Source: Erythrobacter sp. SD-21 (GTDB lineage Bacteria; Pseudomonadota; Alphaproteobacteria; Sphingomonadales; Sphingomonadaceae). From it: a stretch of 64,000 nt of DNA. Below the pieces are notes generated by a model. That model was not told where the DNA came from. It did not search any database and saw only the letters and a list, made by a program, of their open reading frames with translations. Shown here in pieces: positions 47,619 to 55,248 of the stretch. The translations under genes were made by a program, and so were the position numbers. The stretch covers positions 86,001 through 150,000 of the forward strand of contig NZ_ABCG01000004.1 in the NCBI RefSeq assembly GCF_000181515.1, in the 5' to 3' direction. Numbering within the stretch: position 1 is the stretch's first letter; every line of letters starts with the position of its first letter.

Positions 47619-47828
47619 ATGCTCGACACCGTCCTTTCGATTACCGTCCTTGCCGCCATCGCGCTGTTCTTCGGCGCTTTCCTGCTGTGGCGGCGGACCG
47701 GCAATGCCAAGAACGCCATGCTGATGGTCATCCTTGCGCTGGTGGCGCTGGTGAACGTGGCGATCTGGACGGTACCGGCGGCGGACGGCGAAGCCCCGCT
47801 CGACAAGGTCGAACGGGGCTCGCGCTAG
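47619..47828 (+). CDS. small two-helix membrane protein
   Basis: A 69-residue protein with two hydrophobic helices (LSITVLAAIALFFGAFLLW and AMLMVILALVALVNVAIWTV) linked by RRTGNAKN, ending in a charged tail. ATG 47619 follows GGGGAGGC, a strong ribosome-binding site. Not recognised as a named family. The upstream open frame to 47061 is non-conserved and overlaps DUF3597 on the other strand. Confidence 0.7.
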   Translation: MLDTVLSITVLAAIALFFGAFLLWRRTGNAKNAMLMVILALVALVNVAIWTVPAADGEAPLDKVERGSR

Positions 47829-47849
47829 GCAGGTCTGGCCCGAAGGAGG

Positions 47850-48524
47850 CTATTCGGGCAGCTGCCAGCGCACCGAGGAAGAGAAGCTTCCCGCAACCGG
47901 CTCGCCATTGGGCCCGCGCGCCGGTTCGAAACGAGCACGGCGCTGGATGAGCTTGCAGGTCGCCTCGTCGAGTTCGGAATGGCCGGTCGTGCTGGTGATC
48001 CGGCAGCCGGTGACCTTGCCCGATGCCGCGATGTCCAGCCGGAAGCCCGCCACGCCGGTGTATTCGCGCCGCACCCAGCTGGAACGATAATCGCTATTCG
48101 TGAGCCACGCGCCCGGATCGTTGCGCGGCTTGGCCGAGACCGGGTCGAAGGTCGGCGTCGGCGCGGGCAGGGCCGGTTCGATCTTCGGCATGATCTTGGG
48201 CTGCGGCGGCTGCGGCGGGGGGAGGAGATCGGTCACGTCGATCTTCGGGGACGGCACTTCGAACTGGATGCGGGTCGGCGGCACATAGGGCGGTGGCGTG
48301 CTCGGCACCTGCTCGCTCACTTCGGGCTGGACCTCGGGCTCCTCCGGCTCCGGCGGCGGATCGAGCGGATAATCGATCGGGTCCATGGGGCCTGTGTCTA
48401 TTGGTGGTGCCATCTGCGTCACGCTCAATCCGGCGATAACGAGCGCCCCGATCGCGGACTGGACGATGATCGAACTGGCCAGGCCGGCTGGCGAAGGTCC
48501 GTTGTGCTGGTCGACATATGACAT
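47850..48524 (-). CDS. TonB family energy-transducing protein
   Basis: A 224-residue TonB-like protein. One N-terminal membrane helix (SIIVQSAIGALVIAGLSV), a proline/glutamate-rich linker (DYPLDPPPEPEEPE to PPPQPPQPK), and a C-terminal TonB domain with GVAGFRLDIAASGKVTGCRITSTTG, HSELDEATCKLIQRRARFEPARG. It would couple the inner-membrane proton gradient to outer-membrane receptors. No ExbB/ExbD gene is adjacent. ATG 48524 is chosen; a palindrome resembling a Zur site lies 38 bp upstream. Confidence 0.9.
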   Translation of the reverse strand: MSYVDQHNGPSPAGLASSIIVQSAIGALVIAGLSVTQMAPPIDTGPMDPIDYPLDPPPEPEEPEVQPEVSEQVPSTPPPYVPPTRIQFEVPSPKIDVTDLLPPPQPPQPKIMPKIEPALPAPTPTFDPVSAKPRNDPGAWLTNSDYRSSWVRREYTGVAGFRLDIAASGKVTGCRITSTTGHSELDEATCKLIQRRARFEPARGPNGEPVAGSFSSSVRWQLPE

Positions 48525-48561
48525 GGTCGTATCCTCTTCCTTGCAACTCCCATTGATAGCA

Positions 48562-48573
48562 ATGTTACAACAT
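48562..48573. promoter_or_regulatory. Zur-like palindrome upstream of the tonB-like gene
   Basis: ATGTTACAACAT is a perfect inverted repeat (ATGTT-AC-AACAT). It differs by one base from ATGTTATAACAT, the core of alphaproteobacterial Zur operators. It lies 38 bp before the start of the TonB-like gene. A near copy (55149-55160) precedes the DUF4349 gene. Confidence 0.5.
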
Positions 48574-48729
48574 ATCAATCAGAATGCAAGGCGCCTGTCC
48601 GAAATGGCGTTCGAACAGGCTACGGCGCACCGAAAAAGGGCCCGAAAAACGACCCTCTCACAGTGGTGGTCTATGGCAACAACGGTCCGCGACCAGCGGG
48701 CCGCAAGGGCGACCGCCCGCCCGCAGCGG

Positions 48730-48779
48730 GTGCAGCTTGCTGCACGTCTAGCGAGGACGCTCGCGCGGAGGCGCGAGCG
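48730..48779. repeat. two short perfect hairpins downstream of the alpha/beta hydrolase gene
   Basis: GTGCAGC/GCTGCAC (48730-48745) and CGCTCGCGC/GCGCGAGCG (48758-48779) are perfect inverted repeats. The second lies 10 bp beyond the hydrolase stop on the minus strand and could terminate it, but no U tract follows. The rest of 48574-48788 holds no gene that I can support. Confidence 0.55.
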
Positions 48780-48788
48780 AAACGCAAA

Positions 48789-49445
48789 TCACGTGATCGG
48801 GCAGGCCGGATCGAGGCGGAAGTCGAGATAGTTGTCGACCGACTTCATCAGCTCTTCCTGCTCGTTTTCGAAGAAGTGGTTCGCGCGCGGGATTTCCTCG
48901 TGATGCACGGTGATGTGCTTCTGGGTGCGCAGCTTCTCTACGAGCTTGGTGACCGCGTTGGGCTGGACCACCGTGTCCTGCGCGCCGTGGATGAAGATAC
49001 CGCTCGCCGGGCAAGGGGCGAGGAACGAGAAATCATACATGCTGGCCGGGGCACCGATGCTGATCCAGCCGCGGATTTCGGGGCGGCGCATCAGCAGCTG
49101 CATGCCGATGAGCGAACCGAAGCTAACGCCGGCAACCCAGGTCACCTGGGCTTCGGGATGGACCTGCTGCACCCAGTCGAGCGCGCTCGCCGCATCGGAC
49201 AGTTCGCCGATGCCGTTGTCGAAGCTGCCCTGGCTGCGGCCCACGCCGCGGAAATTGAAGCGCAGGGTGGCGAAACCGCGATTGACAAAGGTCTTGTATA
49301 GACGCTGCGTAATCTGTTCGTTCATGGTGCCGCCGCCCTGCGGGTGCGGGTGGAGGATCATCGCCACGGGCGCGCGCGGACGCGGTCCGGGAGAGAAACG
49401 GCCTTCGAGACGGCCTTCGGGGCCGGGAAAGATGACAGTCGGCAT
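48789..49445 (-). CDS. alpha/beta hydrolase
   Basis: A 218-residue hydrolase of the short dienelactone-hydrolase-like type. VAMILHPHPQGGGTMNEQI holds the oxyanion region, WVAGVSFGSLIGMQ is the nucleophile elbow (GxSxG), FIHGAQDTVVQPN has the acid residue and RANHFF the histidine. No signal peptide. Such genes commonly lie next to cysteine desulfurases in sphingomonads; here the desulfurase is divergent, 126-180 bp away depending on its start. Substrate unknown. Confidence 0.88.
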   Translation of the reverse strand: MPTVIFPGPEGRLEGRFSPGPRPRAPVAMILHPHPQGGGTMNEQITQRLYKTFVNRGFATLRFNFRGVGRSQGSFDNGIGELSDAASALDWVQQVHPEAQVTWVAGVSFGSLIGMQLLMRRPEIRGWISIGAPASMYDFSFLAPCPASGIFIHGAQDTVVQPNAVTKLVEKLRTQKHITVHHEEIPRANHFFENEQEELMKSVDNYLDFRLDPACPIT

Positions 49446-49570
49446 GGGGAGGTGTACCCTGGCAGAAATGTGAGGGCGCGAGACCTGTTAGGGCTTGCGC
49501 GAGGTTGCGCGCTATATAGGGATTTGTCTTCGTTTCGCAATTATTTCGAGCACGTCCCGTCCCGACACGA

Positions 49571-50650
49571 ATTTATCTCGATCACGCCGCCACCACGCCG
49601 CTTCGCCCGGAAGCGCGCGCTGCGATGGAGGAAGGCTTTTCGCTCTGGGCCAATCCCAGCAGCCCGCACGCCGAAGGCCGCAAGGCCCGCGCCGCGCTGG
49701 AGGATGCGCGCGAGCGGGTGAAGCGCGCGCTGGGCTGGGAGGGGGAGGTCATCTTCACCTCCGGCGCGAGCGAGGCGGCGGCGCTGGCTTTTGGCGAATC
49801 CCAAACAATGTACGACGCGGTCAGCAAGGTCGAACATGACGCGCTTTGGTCCCAAGTAGAACATCGCGGAGCGAGCGCGATTGAGGTTGCGATTGATGGC
49901 TCGATAGACTTTACCAGCATCGAAAAGTCCGTGGTCTCAGCAGAACCATATATTGATTTTCCTTATACGGTGGCGGTCGGTGCGCAGCACATCAATTCCG
50001 AAACTGGCAATCGTCAGGACATCGGTTCGATCGCTTCGCTGGTTCACGGCAACGACGGGTTGTTAGTCGTCGATTGCAGTCAATCCGCGGGAAAGTTTGC
50101 GATCCCAAAGCTCGCCGATATGGCTATTGTGTCGGCGCACAAGTTCGGTGGACCTATCGGGGTCGGCGCATTGCTTGTTCGCGATTTCTCCATCCTTCTC
50201 CCACGTGGCGGGCAGGAGCGCGGCTATCGACGCGGGACCGAGAATCTGCCCGGCGTGCTCGGCATGGCGGCGGCGCTGGAGGCTTTCGGCGAACCCTATC
50301 TCGACCCGGGCATCCTTGAACCGCTTGACCACCTCGCGCAGGAATGCCGTGACCTCGGCGGAACGTGGCTGTCCGACCGTCTTTCCGACCCCACGCCCTA
50401 TATCCGCGCCATCGCCATGCCGAAGATAAGCGGCAGCGCGCAGGTGATGCGGTTCGACATGGCGGGCATTTCGGTGTCGCAGGGCAGCGCCTGCTCTTCG
50501 GGCACGATGAAGACCAGCCACGTCCTTCAGGCCATGCAAGTGGAGCCGGATATCGCCGACCGCACTATCCGCGCCAGCTTCGGCTGGAACACCACGCGCG
50601 AAGAAGTGGAACGCTTTTGCGAGGTATGGCTTGAGTTGGCGAAAGCGTGA
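49571..50650 (+). CDS. cysteine desulfurase family aminotransferase, start codon uncertain
   Basis: A class-V PLP aminotransferase. From ATG 49625 it has 341 residues, but the conserved start IYLDHAATTPLRPEARAA is encoded in frame just upstream (from 49571). The frame is open back to a TAG at 49517 and contains no ATG, GTG, TTG or CTG before 49625; only ATT 49571 or a lost start could give the full N-terminus. GTC at 49559 would be GTG with one base change. The PLP lysine is in VSAHKFGGPIGVGALLVR and the catalytic cysteine in SQGSACSSGTMKTSHV. Codons of about 49780-50250 are visibly more A/T-rich than the flanks. Confidence 0.8.
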   Translation: MYLDHAATTPLRPEARAAMEEGFSLWANPSSPHAEGRKARAALEDARERVKRALGWEGEVIFTSGASEAAALAFGESQTMYDAVSKVEHDALWSQVEHRGASAIEVAIDGSIDFTSIEKSVVSAEPYIDFPYTVAVGAQHINSETGNRQDIGSIASLVHGNDGLLVVDCSQSAGKFAIPKLADMAIVSAHKFGGPIGVGALLVRDFSILLPRGGQERGYRRGTENLPGVLGMAAALEAFGEPYLDPGILEPLDHLAQECRDLGGTWLSDRLSDPTPYIRAIAMPKISGSAQVMRFDMAGISVSQGSACSSGTMKTSHVLQAMQVEPDIADRTIRASFGWNTTREEVERFCEVWLELAKA

Positions 50651-50752
50651 CTTTTCGTAGCGCCGCCTGCCATTCCGGCTTTCCTACTTCGCAGCCATCG
50701 GCCAATCCTGACCCTATGACTACGCTCTGTTCTCTCCCGGCTGTTCTGCATG

Positions 50753-50835
50753 GTGTCAACTTTGCCCTTCGCGCGAAAACACGCGCAAATCCAAGGGATT
50801 GCGCGCTTTCGGACCGGGTGGCACAGTGTCAACTT
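50753..50835. repeat. direct repeats flanking a hairpin before the second desulfurase gene
   Basis: GTGTCAACTT occurs at 50753-50762 and 50826-50835. Between them are the palindrome TTCGCGCGAA (50768-50777) and the inverted repeat CGCGCAA/TTGCGCG (50782-50788 and 50799-50805). No gene was found in 50651-50864. It looks like a small dispersed repeat unit or a regulatory element. Confidence 0.45.
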
Positions 50836-50864
50836 CGTCACCTTCGGGATCGCGGGGGCGAAGG

Positions 50865-51971
50865 ATGATCTACCTAGACTACCAGGCCACCACCCCGCTT
50901 GCCCCCGAAGCGCGCGACGCCATGCTGCGCTGGCTCGACGGGCCCGGCGGCACGGGCTTCGGCAACCCGCATTCCCCGCACAAAATGGGCCGGCAGGCCA
51001 AGGCGGCTGTCGAGTTCGCGCGCGATCAGGTCGCGGCGCTGTTCCCCGCAGGCGGCAAGGTCATCTTCACCTCCGGCGCGACCGAGGCGATCAACCTTGC
51101 CATCCGGGGCACCGCCCCGAATGGCAAGGAGGCCGGCACGGTGTCCGTCTCCGCCATCGAACACGCCGCCGTGCTCGATACGGCGAAGGAAGCTGGGACT
51201 TGCCACGTGCTCAACGTGGCCAAGAACGGGCAGTGCAATACCAAGCAGGACCTGCCGCAGGACACGCGCCTCGTCTGCCTGATGCAAGTCAATAACGAGA
51301 TCGGCACGATCCAGCCGACGGTCGAATGGCACCGCAAGGCGAGAGAGAACAACGCGCTCTATTTCTGCGACGCGGTCCAGGCCTATGGCAAGATCGAGGT
51401 GACCGGCGCCGACATGATCGCGATCAGCGCGCACAAGTTCCATGGCCCCAAGGGCGTGGGCGCGCTGTGGGTGCGCGACGGGGTCGACTTGCACGAGGTG
51501 CAGACCGGCGGCGGACAGGAACACCGCCTGCGCTCCGGAACGCTCTCGCCTGCTCTGATCGCTGGAATGGGCGCGGCGGCGGCCGAGGCGAAGGACCGGA
51601 TGGAGCAGGACGCCGAACACGTGCAGAAGCTCTGGAAACGCGCTACTGAGGTGTTCGAGAACTGGGAACTCAACGGCAGCGCGGAGGCGCGCTACCACGG
51701 CAATCTCAACATCCGCCCGCGCGGCCCCAACGGCGGCGGTCTCGACGTGAATCGCCTGATGAGCGATTGCCGCAATGTTATGTTCTCGGCAGGGTCAGCC
51801 TGCGCTAGCGGATCGGGCCGCACCAGCCATGTGCTGGAAGCGATCGGCCTTCCCAAGAAGCTCGCCAAGTCCTCGATCCGCCTCGGCTTCGGGCGCTACA
51901 CCATGCTTGAGGAGATCGAGGAGGCCGGCAAGGCGATCAACGAGGCGGCCAAGGCGCAAGGCTCGCTATGA
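50865..51971 (+). CDS. cysteine desulfurase (IscS/NifS-like)
   Basis: A 368-residue PLP enzyme that releases sulfur from cysteine as a persulfide. MIYLDYQATTPLAPEARDAM is the family start, AISAHKFHGPKGVGALWVR has the PLP lysine, and MFSAGSACASGSGRTSHVLEA has the active-site cysteine. VCLMQVNNEIGTIQP is a PLP-contact region. It is followed by the ferredoxin gene with a 4-bp overlap (ATGA), pointing to Fe-S cluster assembly. Only a short upstream GCGAAGG marks the ribosome site. Confidence 0.92.
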   Translation: MIYLDYQATTPLAPEARDAMLRWLDGPGGTGFGNPHSPHKMGRQAKAAVEFARDQVAALFPAGGKVIFTSGATEAINLAIRGTAPNGKEAGTVSVSAIEHAAVLDTAKEAGTCHVLNVAKNGQCNTKQDLPQDTRLVCLMQVNNEIGTIQPTVEWHRKARENNALYFCDAVQAYGKIEVTGADMIAISAHKFHGPKGVGALWVRDGVDLHEVQTGGGQEHRLRSGTLSPALIAGMGAAAAEAKDRMEQDAEHVQKLWKRATEVFENWELNGSAEARYHGNLNIRPRGPNGGGLDVNRLMSDCRNVMFSAGSACASGSGRTSHVLEAIGLPKKLAKSSIRLGFGRYTMLEEIEEAGKAINEAAKAQGSL

Positions 51972-52294
51972 AGGTCTCCTTTGTCACCTCCGAAGGCGAC
52001 CGCGTCGATGCGGAAGGCGAACCGGGCGACAGCCTGCTCCGAGTGGCCCAGGCCGCCGGAATGCCGCTTGAGGGCACGTGCGAGGGCCAGATGGCCTGCT
52101 CGACCTGCCATGTGGTGGTAGACAAGGAATGGTTCGCACGGCTTCCCGAAGCCAGCGAGGAAGAGGAAGACATGCTCGACCTCGCAGCCGGTGTGCGGCG
52201 CACCAGCCGCCTCTCCTGCCAGATCGTGCTCACGGAAGAACTCCACGGGTTGACGGTGAGCATCCCCGCCCAAAGCCATGACATGAGCCGTTAG
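51968..52294 (+). CDS. [2Fe-2S] ferredoxin
   Basis: A 108-residue adrenodoxin/vertebrate-type ferredoxin. LEGTCEGQMACSTCHVVVD supplies three cluster cysteines and RTSRLSCQIVL the fourth. The acidic segment ASEEEEDMLDLAAGV is typical of Fdx proteins that donate electrons during Fe-S assembly or to cytochromes P450. Directly after the desulfurase (4-bp overlap), so it likely supplies electrons for cluster formation. It converges with the MscS gene 3 bp away. Confidence 0.94.
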   Translation: MKVSFVTSEGDRVDAEGEPGDSLLRVAQAAGMPLEGTCEGQMACSTCHVVVDKEWFARLPEASEEEEDMLDLAAGVRRTSRLSCQIVLTEELHGLTVSIPAQSHDMSR

Positions 52295-52297
52295 GGC

Positions 52298-54010
52298 CTA
52301 TTTGGCGCCGGCCTTTTCTTCCAAGTCGATGCCCACTTCGCGTTCGCGCGGGAGATAAACCGGACCCGGCTCGCGGCCAGACAGACCATCGAGACGCGAA
52401 GCGGCCGCAAGCATGTGCTCGCGCAGGCGACAGTGCATTTCCCAACCGCATTTCGGGTCGCTCGACCGCGCCATGAAACGCACGGTCAGGGCGCGCGCAT
52501 TCTGCGCGACGACTTCGCAAACGGCGTCTTCGGGGTCGATAACGTCTTCATCGTTCTCGATGAATTCGCGAAAGGGCTCGCGCAGCTTGTCGATGTCGGC
52601 CCGATTATCCAGTTCCAGTTCGACATGCATCATCAGGCTGGCATCCTGCTTGGTCCAGTTCTCGAAGCTGTCGCTTGTGAAATCGCTGACAGGTGCGATC
52701 AACCGCCGCTCGTCCCAGGTGCGCAGGCGAAGATGCGTGAAGCCGATCTTTTCGACGAAGCACCATTGGCCGTTGTAGTGGATGGCATCGCCGATGCGGG
52801 CGGTCTGGGCAAAGGCGATCTGCACGCTCGACATGATATCGCCCAGAACCTTGCGCGCGGCGAACACCAGCACGAGGCCGAGAACTCCGGCGGAAGCCAT
52901 GATGGAAAAGCCCAGCGTGTTGGAAATGTTGCTGGCGACAAGGAGGAAGCCGATCCCGGCGAGCAGGATCAGAACGGTCGCGATGCGCCGCAACGCGCTC
53001 ATCTTCGTGTAGAAATTGCGGTCGGCGTTGTTGTCGGGCGCCTCTAGCTCATCGGTTCGCTTCGACGTCGCGAAGTCGAAAAGGGCCTCGATCACGGACA
53101 GGGCAATGCCGATGATGGCCACGATAATAAGGACCAGCTGCAGCGGATCGAGCAGATCCTTGACCGGTCCGGACAGCTTGAAGAAGGTTTCGCGCACAAG
53201 GGCGAAGGTGCCGGCAAACGCCAGCAGGGTCGCCGGCAGATGCACAGCCTGCAAGACGCCAAAAATCTTTCCGTCCTCGTCCTGTCGGCTGCGAAGGCGG
53301 CTGATCGCAAGGTAGGTGAGCGCCGCCGCCAGCGCACCCGCCAGCAGGATCAGCGGAAGCGCGATGACTTCCCACCACGCAAGCGTCCAGAACGCCTGCT
53401 TGCGCAAGGCGGGGGGAAGGGACTTTTCGAATTTGGTCGGTCCGTAGATTTCGTAAAGCTGCGGGACGTTCTCGACTGTCTGGCGGCTGAAAACCCAGAC
53501 GGGCTCTCCGCCCGGCGCGCGCACGCGGGCGATGCGGATCGGGACCACACGGTTGGTAAGCTCGAGATAGCCGATAGTTAGGCTGCGGCGAGCGACGCCC
53601 GCCATCGGATCTTTTGCCGTGGTGGTCGTATCGACCGCATCAGGGCGATCCGGCAGCCCCGCCCAATCGATCGTCATCGAGCGATGGACAAGGTCGTATA
53701 GTTCGGCGGAAAGTTCTTCCGGTGTGCGGTCGGTCCCGTCGGTATTGGCGAGGTCGAGAGCCGCCGATGCGCGCGCCCAATCCTCCTCTTCGCCCGCTGC
53801 CATGAAGCTTTCCATGAGGCCCATCGGCGTATCGAGATCGAGCGGCGTCTTTCCGGGCGCCGTGGCGTTCTGCAGGCGCTCCACCTCGTAGACGTAAGGC
53901 TCCGACCCCTGGGCAACCTCGCGTTCGGATTGCCCGTGAAGCGGGAAAGCAAGCGTAGCGAGAAGCAGCATGAGCATGCTGGCGGCGGCGTTTTTCAGAT
54001 GGGTCCCCAT
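52298..54010 (-). CDS. MscS-type mechanosensitive channel with large N-terminal domain
   Basis: A 570-residue protein with a signal peptide (MLLLATLAFPLHGQS) and a soluble N-terminal domain of about 190 residues, followed by about four membrane helices and the MscS core. MASAGVLGLVLVFAARKVLGDIMSSVQIAF is the pore helix, and RIGDAIHYNGQWCFVEKIGFTHLRLRTWD the beta domain. It belongs to the MscM/YnaI-like larger subgroup. ATG 54010 gives the signal peptide. It converges with the ferredoxin gene at a 3-bp gap. Confidence 0.88.
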   Translation of the reverse strand: MGTHLKNAAASMLMLLLATLAFPLHGQSEREVAQGSEPYVYEVERLQNATAPGKTPLDLDTPMGLMESFMAAGEEEDWARASAALDLANTDGTDRTPEELSAELYDLVHRSMTIDWAGLPDRPDAVDTTTTAKDPMAGVARRSLTIGYLELTNRVVPIRIARVRAPGGEPVWVFSRQTVENVPQLYEIYGPTKFEKSLPPALRKQAFWTLAWWEVIALPLILLAGALAAALTYLAISRLRSRQDEDGKIFGVLQAVHLPATLLAFAGTFALVRETFFKLSGPVKDLLDPLQLVLIIVAIIGIALSVIEALFDFATSKRTDELEAPDNNADRNFYTKMSALRRIATVLILLAGIGFLLVASNISNTLGFSIMASAGVLGLVLVFAARKVLGDIMSSVQIAFAQTARIGDAIHYNGQWCFVEKIGFTHLRLRTWDERRLIAPVSDFTSDSFENWTKQDASLMMHVELELDNRADIDKLREPFREFIENDEDVIDPEDAVCEVVAQNARALTVRFMARSSDPKCGWEMHCRLREHMLAAASRLDGLSGREPGPVYLPREREVGIDLEEKAGAK

Positions 54011-54095
54011 GGCCCAACAATGACTTGCAGGAGCGATCGGTCCCGCTTGCCGAAAACCCGCCACTGCCGCGCGGCGGGGTTCGCGTGCAGGGTAG

Positions 54096-55079
54096 CTAGT
54101 CCGCTTTCGGCTCCTCCGGCCGCGTCCAGCCCTCGTCGCCGATGCCGGTGGAGAAGCCCAGCCGCTTGAACAGACGGACCGCGCCCCAGACCAGCAGGCC
54201 CATGGGCAGGACCACGGTGACGAGCAGCATCAGCAGCGCGATGAGATTGCCGAAGATGGCGGCGAGGCTGCCCCAGGCGCCGCGGATCGGGTCGAGGAAG
54301 CCGCCTTCGGTCGGCGTGCCCGCCTCGTATTCCAGCGTCATGGTCGAATAGGCGACGCGGCCGCGCATCTGTGTGAGCCAGCTGCGCGCCTGATCGATTT
54401 CCTCGTTGACCTGCGCGACGCCGCGTTCCGCCTCAACCAGTTCGGCGACCGTGCCCTTGCGGTTGCGGAGTACCTCCATCAGCCGGTCGCGCAGCACCGT
54501 ACGGGCGCGCAGGCGGGCTTCGGTGTCGACGATGCGCTTGGACAGGTCCTCGCCCTGGATCGAGGAGGAGACGAGTTCGCCTTTCATCCCCTCGGTCGTG
54601 GCAGTCAGCGCCTTGCCGAAGGTCCGCGCCTCGCCACTGGCGATAGCAATCTGGAGGCTGCCATAGGCGTAGTCGCCCTCGCTCTCGCCCGAATTCATCG
54701 AGACGATACGGCACACCTGCGGCCCCTTCGCCTCGCACATGTCGGCGTGCTTTTCCTGCATCGGCCGGATGAGGTCGGGCGGGACGCGGAAGCCATAGGC
54801 ATAGGTGTAGGCTACCTGTGGCATGGCGACTGTGACGGGGCTCGAGGCAGAGGGCGGGATCGTCTCGGTCCGCGTCTGGCCACTACCTGGCGGAGGGGGC
54901 GGGGCGACAGGCGCCAGTTCGGCCATCGCATCCTCGCCGGACGAACGTGCGGGCGCATAGGCAGGCTCCGCAATGTCCATCGTCGCAACGGCCTCGGTCT
55001 CCTCATAGGTTTTGCCGTCGCTGCATGACGCCAAGGTGAGGCCCGAAAGGCTGGCCAGAAACAGAGCACGGTTCGTCAT
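54096..55079 (-). CDS. DUF4349 lipoprotein
   Basis: A 327-residue lipoprotein (lipobox LTLASCSDG, Cys19). Following a disordered acidic/proline region, the DUF4349 part has AYGSLQIAIASGEARTFGKAL, VSSSIQGEDLSKRIVDTEARL, a coiled coil (LRDRLMEVLRNRKGTVAELVEAERGVAQVNEEI) and ends in a membrane helix (LIALLMLLVTVVLPMGLLVW) with a short cytoplasmic tail. Function unknown. ATG 55079 is chosen from the lipobox spacing. A Zur-like palindrome lies 70 bp upstream. Confidence 0.88.
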   Translation of the reverse strand: MTNRALFLASLSGLTLASCSDGKTYEETEAVATMDIAEPAYAPARSSGEDAMAELAPVAPPPPPGSGQTRTETIPPSASSPVTVAMPQVAYTYAYGFRVPPDLIRPMQEKHADMCEAKGPQVCRIVSMNSGESEGDYAYGSLQIAIASGEARTFGKALTATTEGMKGELVSSSIQGEDLSKRIVDTEARLRARTVLRDRLMEVLRNRKGTVAELVEAERGVAQVNEEIDQARSWLTQMRGRVAYSTMTLEYEAGTPTEGGFLDPIRGAWGSLAAIFGNLIALLMLLVTVVLPMGLLVWGAVRLFKRLGFSTGIGDEGWTRPEEPKAD

Positions 55080-55136
55080 CGAATCTCTCCTCACGACAAT
55101 GATGCCCTATTTTGGCCATAATTAAGCCACAATTGC

Positions 55137-55163
55137 AACATCATTTAGATGTTACAACGTAAC
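55137..55163. promoter_or_regulatory. overlapping inverted repeats upstream of the DUF4349 gene
   Basis: AACATC-ATTTA-GATGTT (55137-55153), ATGTTACAACGT (55149-55160) and GTTAC-AAC-GTAAC (55151-55163) overlap. The middle one matches the element before the tonB-like gene at 11 of 12 positions and the Zur core ATGTTATAACAT at 10 of 12. Confidence 0.45.
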
Positions 55164-55190
55164 AATCCGCGGGTAGAGGTCAAGGCAGCG

Positions 55191-55225
55191 TGAAGAAAGG
55201 CCCCGCCACACGAGGTGGCAGGGCC
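55191..55225 (-). terminator. intrinsic terminator of the DJ-1/PfpI gene
   Basis: On the minus strand GGCCCTGCCAC pairs with GTGGCGGGGCC (plus 55215-55225 and 55199-55209) around a CTCGT loop and is followed by TTTCTTCA. It sits about 24 bp after the stop at 55249. Confidence 0.85.
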
Positions 55226-55248
55226 CTGAAAATTAGTGGTTGATCGCC

